Under the pieces are notes generated by a model. It had not been told where the DNA came from. It saw only the letters and a list, made by a program, of their open reading frames with translations, and searched no databases. The translations under genes and the position numbers were made by a program. A stretch of DNA of 64,000 nt from Albidovulum sediminis. GTDB taxonomy: Bacteria; Pseudomonadota; Alphaproteobacteria; Rhodobacterales; Rhodobacteraceae. Below, one piece after another: positions 62,228 through 64,000 of the stretch (position 1 is the stretch's first letter; each line of letters starts with the position of its first letter). Location of the stretch: assembly GCF_025380365.1 (NCBI RefSeq), contig NZ_JAOCQF010000002.1, positions 142,846 to 206,845 on the forward strand, read 5' to 3'.

Positions 62228-62728
62228 GTGGGGAAGGTATCAACTGGCGTCGCTCTTTTGTGCGTCTTCGGTGCCGGCGCAGCGGCGGCGGACGACAAGT
62301 TCACCATCGTCTACGAAAAAGCTCCCTGGACGGTGTTCAAGTTTGTCGGCACGGACCAAGGCGATCCACCTGACTACTGCAGTGCCAGGTCGGCTCGATC
62401 GACCGGGTTCCTTGAACTCATAGGGCAAGAGGCGACCAGTTGCGTGAGTGCGGAGGACCAGCAATGGACGTTCAGCAAGCGCACAGACGAGGTCGGGTTT
62501 TTCATCGGCAGCTCTGGCTTCTACGTCAGCAACGGGAACTACTTTTCGAACGGCCTGCAGATTTGCGCCGAGACCGCGGCAATCGATAGCCTCATCGACG
62601 CAATCTGGTCGGCGAAAGGCGACAGGATCGATGCCTATGACTTCAAGCACAGGAAGATCGGCAGCTTCCCGGGCTCAGGGCGAAGTCCGGCGCTGAAGGC
62701 ATGGAGGGCTTGCCGAGATGCGCTTTAG
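62228..62728 (+). CDS. Secreted hypothetical protein
   Basis: A 166-residue protein with a signal peptide (VSTGVALLCVFGAGAAAADD) and a cysteine-containing mature part (four cysteines in DYCSARSA, TSCVSAED, LQICAETA and WRACRDAL) that could form two disulfides. GTG 62228 has an AGGAGG site eight bases upstream. No domain is recognised; an inhibitor-like or periplasmic stress function is possible but not shown. It is probably a single-gene unit. Confidence 0.6.
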   Translation: MGKVSTGVALLCVFGAGAAAADDKFTIVYEKAPWTVFKFVGTDQGDPPDYCSARSARSTGFLELIGQEATSCVSAEDQQWTFSKRTDEVGFFIGSSGFYVSNGNYFSNGLQICAETAAIDSLIDAIWSAKGDRIDAYDFKHRKIGSFPGSGRSPALKAWRACRDAL

Positions 62729-62835
62729 GCACCGACAGGCCGGCGGACCGCCGCGGAGTGCAGCATTTGTTCCGCGCGAACCGCGGGCCTATGGTGCATT
62801 CAGTCCTGAGATGCGGCAGAATGTCGGAGGCAGCC

Positions 62836-63300
62836 ATGTATCGCACGATCCTCTTGGCGTATGACGGATCCATCGAGGGACGCCTCGCCTTGCGCGAAGG
62901 CGCGCGGCTGGCCCAGGTCTGTGGAGCGCGCGTCGTGCTGATGGCCGTCGTGGAACCCACGCCCGAATTTGTCGCCGGCGATGGCAGTGCGGTCTACATT
63001 CCGCCGGACCGGACCGAGGAATTCCAGAAGATCCTTGATGAGGGCAAGGCACGTCTGATCCGAATGGGCCTTGTCCCCGAGGCGCGACTGGAAAGGGGCG
63101 ACCCTACAGAGCAGATCTGCAAGGCAGCGCAGGAAATCGCCGCTGACCTGGTCGTCGTCGGGCATCACAAGCAGGGGGCGATGGCCAGGTGGTTGAAAGG
63201 GTCAGTCACGGCATCTCTCAGCGACACCCTGAACTGCAGCCTGCTGGTTGCACGGCTCGAGATTTCCGATGAAGCGCTGTTTGGCGGGCCTGTGCCCTGA
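62836..63300 (+). CDS. Universal stress protein (UspA family)
   Basis: A 154-residue single UspA domain. It starts MYRTILLAYDGSIEGRLALREGARLA and ends with ADLVVVGHHKQGAMARWLKGSVTASLSDTLNCSLLVAR, the ATP-binding G-2x-G-9x-G-(S/T) region of UspA proteins that bind nucleotide. ATG 62836 has the site GGAGG six bases upstream. It stands alone. Confidence 0.92.
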   Translation: MYRTILLAYDGSIEGRLALREGARLAQVCGARVVLMAVVEPTPEFVAGDGSAVYIPPDRTEEFQKILDEGKARLIRMGLVPEARLERGDPTEQICKAAQEIAADLVVVGHHKQGAMARWLKGSVTASLSDTLNCSLLVARLEISDEALFGGPVP

Positions 63301-63522
63301 TCGTCAGATTTCAGGACCCTGTTCCCGGTGAGAACCGGCGGCCTTTTCCCTGAACCCTGCGCCCGGCAACACATGGTGTGAATGCCGTGCCATTCAGCGA
63401 GAGCAACGGATCGGGACAGCCTGACGGCGGACTTCGGAACCCGACGGGTTCCATGCGCTTGCCCTTGCCGGCAGCCCTTTGACATCCCCCACATTCCACC
63501 GGCCTCCGCGCCTTGTCCTGAT

Positions 63523-63681
63523 CCCGTTCTGAGGCTCGTTACCAAGCGTCTCAAAAAGTGCGTCAAGCCGCACAAACTCGCCACTGTCGCCGTCGCGCGC
63601 GGGCTCATCACCACCGCAAACGTGATCCTCAAATCCGGAACCCTTGGCGACATCAGATCACTGCATAGACACAGTCGCTAG
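63523..63681 (+). pseudogene. IS110-family transposase, C-terminal fragment
   Basis: The frame reads PVLRLVTKRLKKCVKPHKLATVAVARGLITTANVILKSG, which matches the end of IS110-type transposases (RLxxxGKPxKVALxAxxRKLLxxxNAxLRDG). The catalytic domains are missing; upstream sequence in the same frame is unrelated. It is a small relic of an insertion sequence. Confidence 0.65.
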
Positions 63682-64000
63682 CGCGTTGATCTTACAGGCG
63701 GCTTGCCTTCCTTGGGGCAGATTTGGCTTGGCGATCCAAACGGTGTTTACTATACTAGATTTTGTTCTGGCCATATCTGGCCGCGGCGAGAGCCTTTGAT
63801 CAAAGGCTTGCACGTACTCAAGTTTCCATGCGTGCGATCGCCAGCATCTTCCAGATCTAGCGTAGGGGCTCTCCGACCTGACCGTCGGGATTTGCCGCGC
63901 CGAGGCCATGAGGTGGTCTATTGCATATCCGACTTATATCCATCGAACAACTGGCCCAAGAGCTAGGCTACTCCGGGGCGAATTCATCCTGCAGAAATTG
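63682..64000. other. AT-richer end of the window, no recognised gene
   Basis: About 320 bases beyond the IS110 relic with no convincing gene, RNA or terminator. 63301-63522 is likewise without a recognisable gene; it holds only a small hairpin GGAACCC-GAC-GGGTTCC at 63436-63452. Confidence 0.4.

Noticed and set aside
1-64000. tRNA, rRNA or CRISPR array
   Set aside because: No cloverleaf-like sequence, rRNA block or regularly spaced direct repeats were seen.

Overview
This is a high-GC alphaproteobacterial chromosome segment, most likely from a Rhodobacteraceae (Rhodobacter/Paracoccus-like) genome. The pointers are the acpS-lepB-rnc-era order, a single bifunctional Rsh (p)ppGpp enzyme beside rpoZ, hisS-hisZ-hisG with a short-form HisG, a B12-dependent class II ribonucleotide reductase, an XdhABC numbered like the R. 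capsulatus enzyme, and several DUF families typical of this group (DUF1489, DUF1491, DUF2062).

Layout. 1-12.4 kb is housekeeping: the end of a malonyl-CoA-synthetase-like gene; ispH-rnhA-TRIC channel; an NYN-domain nuclease divergent from folK; rpoZ-rsh-DUF2062-pdxJ; a LysR regulator; acpS-lepB-rnc-era-DUF1491. 12.5-21.9 kb is one tightly overlapping minus-strand operon, xdhA-xdhB-xdhC-ABC ATPase-permease-permease-BMP binding protein, which links nucleoside/purine uptake to xanthine oxidation. 22-36 kb holds a DUF6544-like gene, dnaE, a phospholipase D, an AbrB permease, slyX, nrdJ, DUF1489 and hisS-hisZ-hisG.

36.4-46.4 kb is an accessory island: a type I secretion pair (HlyD adaptor and ABC exporter) with a 5'-truncated T1SS-repeat adhesin, fused head-to-head to a LysR gene that has also lost its 5' end. 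Mobile-element relics, a secreted-nuclease-like gene and an Mrr-type restriction endonuclease with a long unassigned C-terminus follow. 46.4-52.2 kb is an RpiR regulator divergent from a polyamine-type ABC transporter and a P1 (DmpA/BapA) aminopeptidase. 52.2-55.3 kb is gene-poor and mobile: a frameshifted remnant, strong hairpins, a serine recombinase and a short direct repeat. 55.3-63.3 kb carries small stress/metabolic units: LysR with an acyl-CoA dehydrogenase, GNAT-GST-YHS, an AraC regulator with SPW and AhpD-like genes, and a universal stress protein. The window ends in an IS110 transposase relic.

The most unusual features are intrusions inside core genes. nrdJ carries a complete XRE/Cro-type helix-turn-helix domain, encoded by visibly AT-richer DNA, between its catalytic barrel and TSCPD domain. 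hisS has a similar AT-rich in-frame stretch in its helical insertion domain only about 3.3 kb away. xdhB contains, in frame, a copy of a GC-rich hairpin repeat found elsewhere in the window between genes. Several regulators sit beside clear palindromes; the best is a CGTCC-N8-GGACG site present both upstream of the AraC gene and upstream of the operon that follows it.
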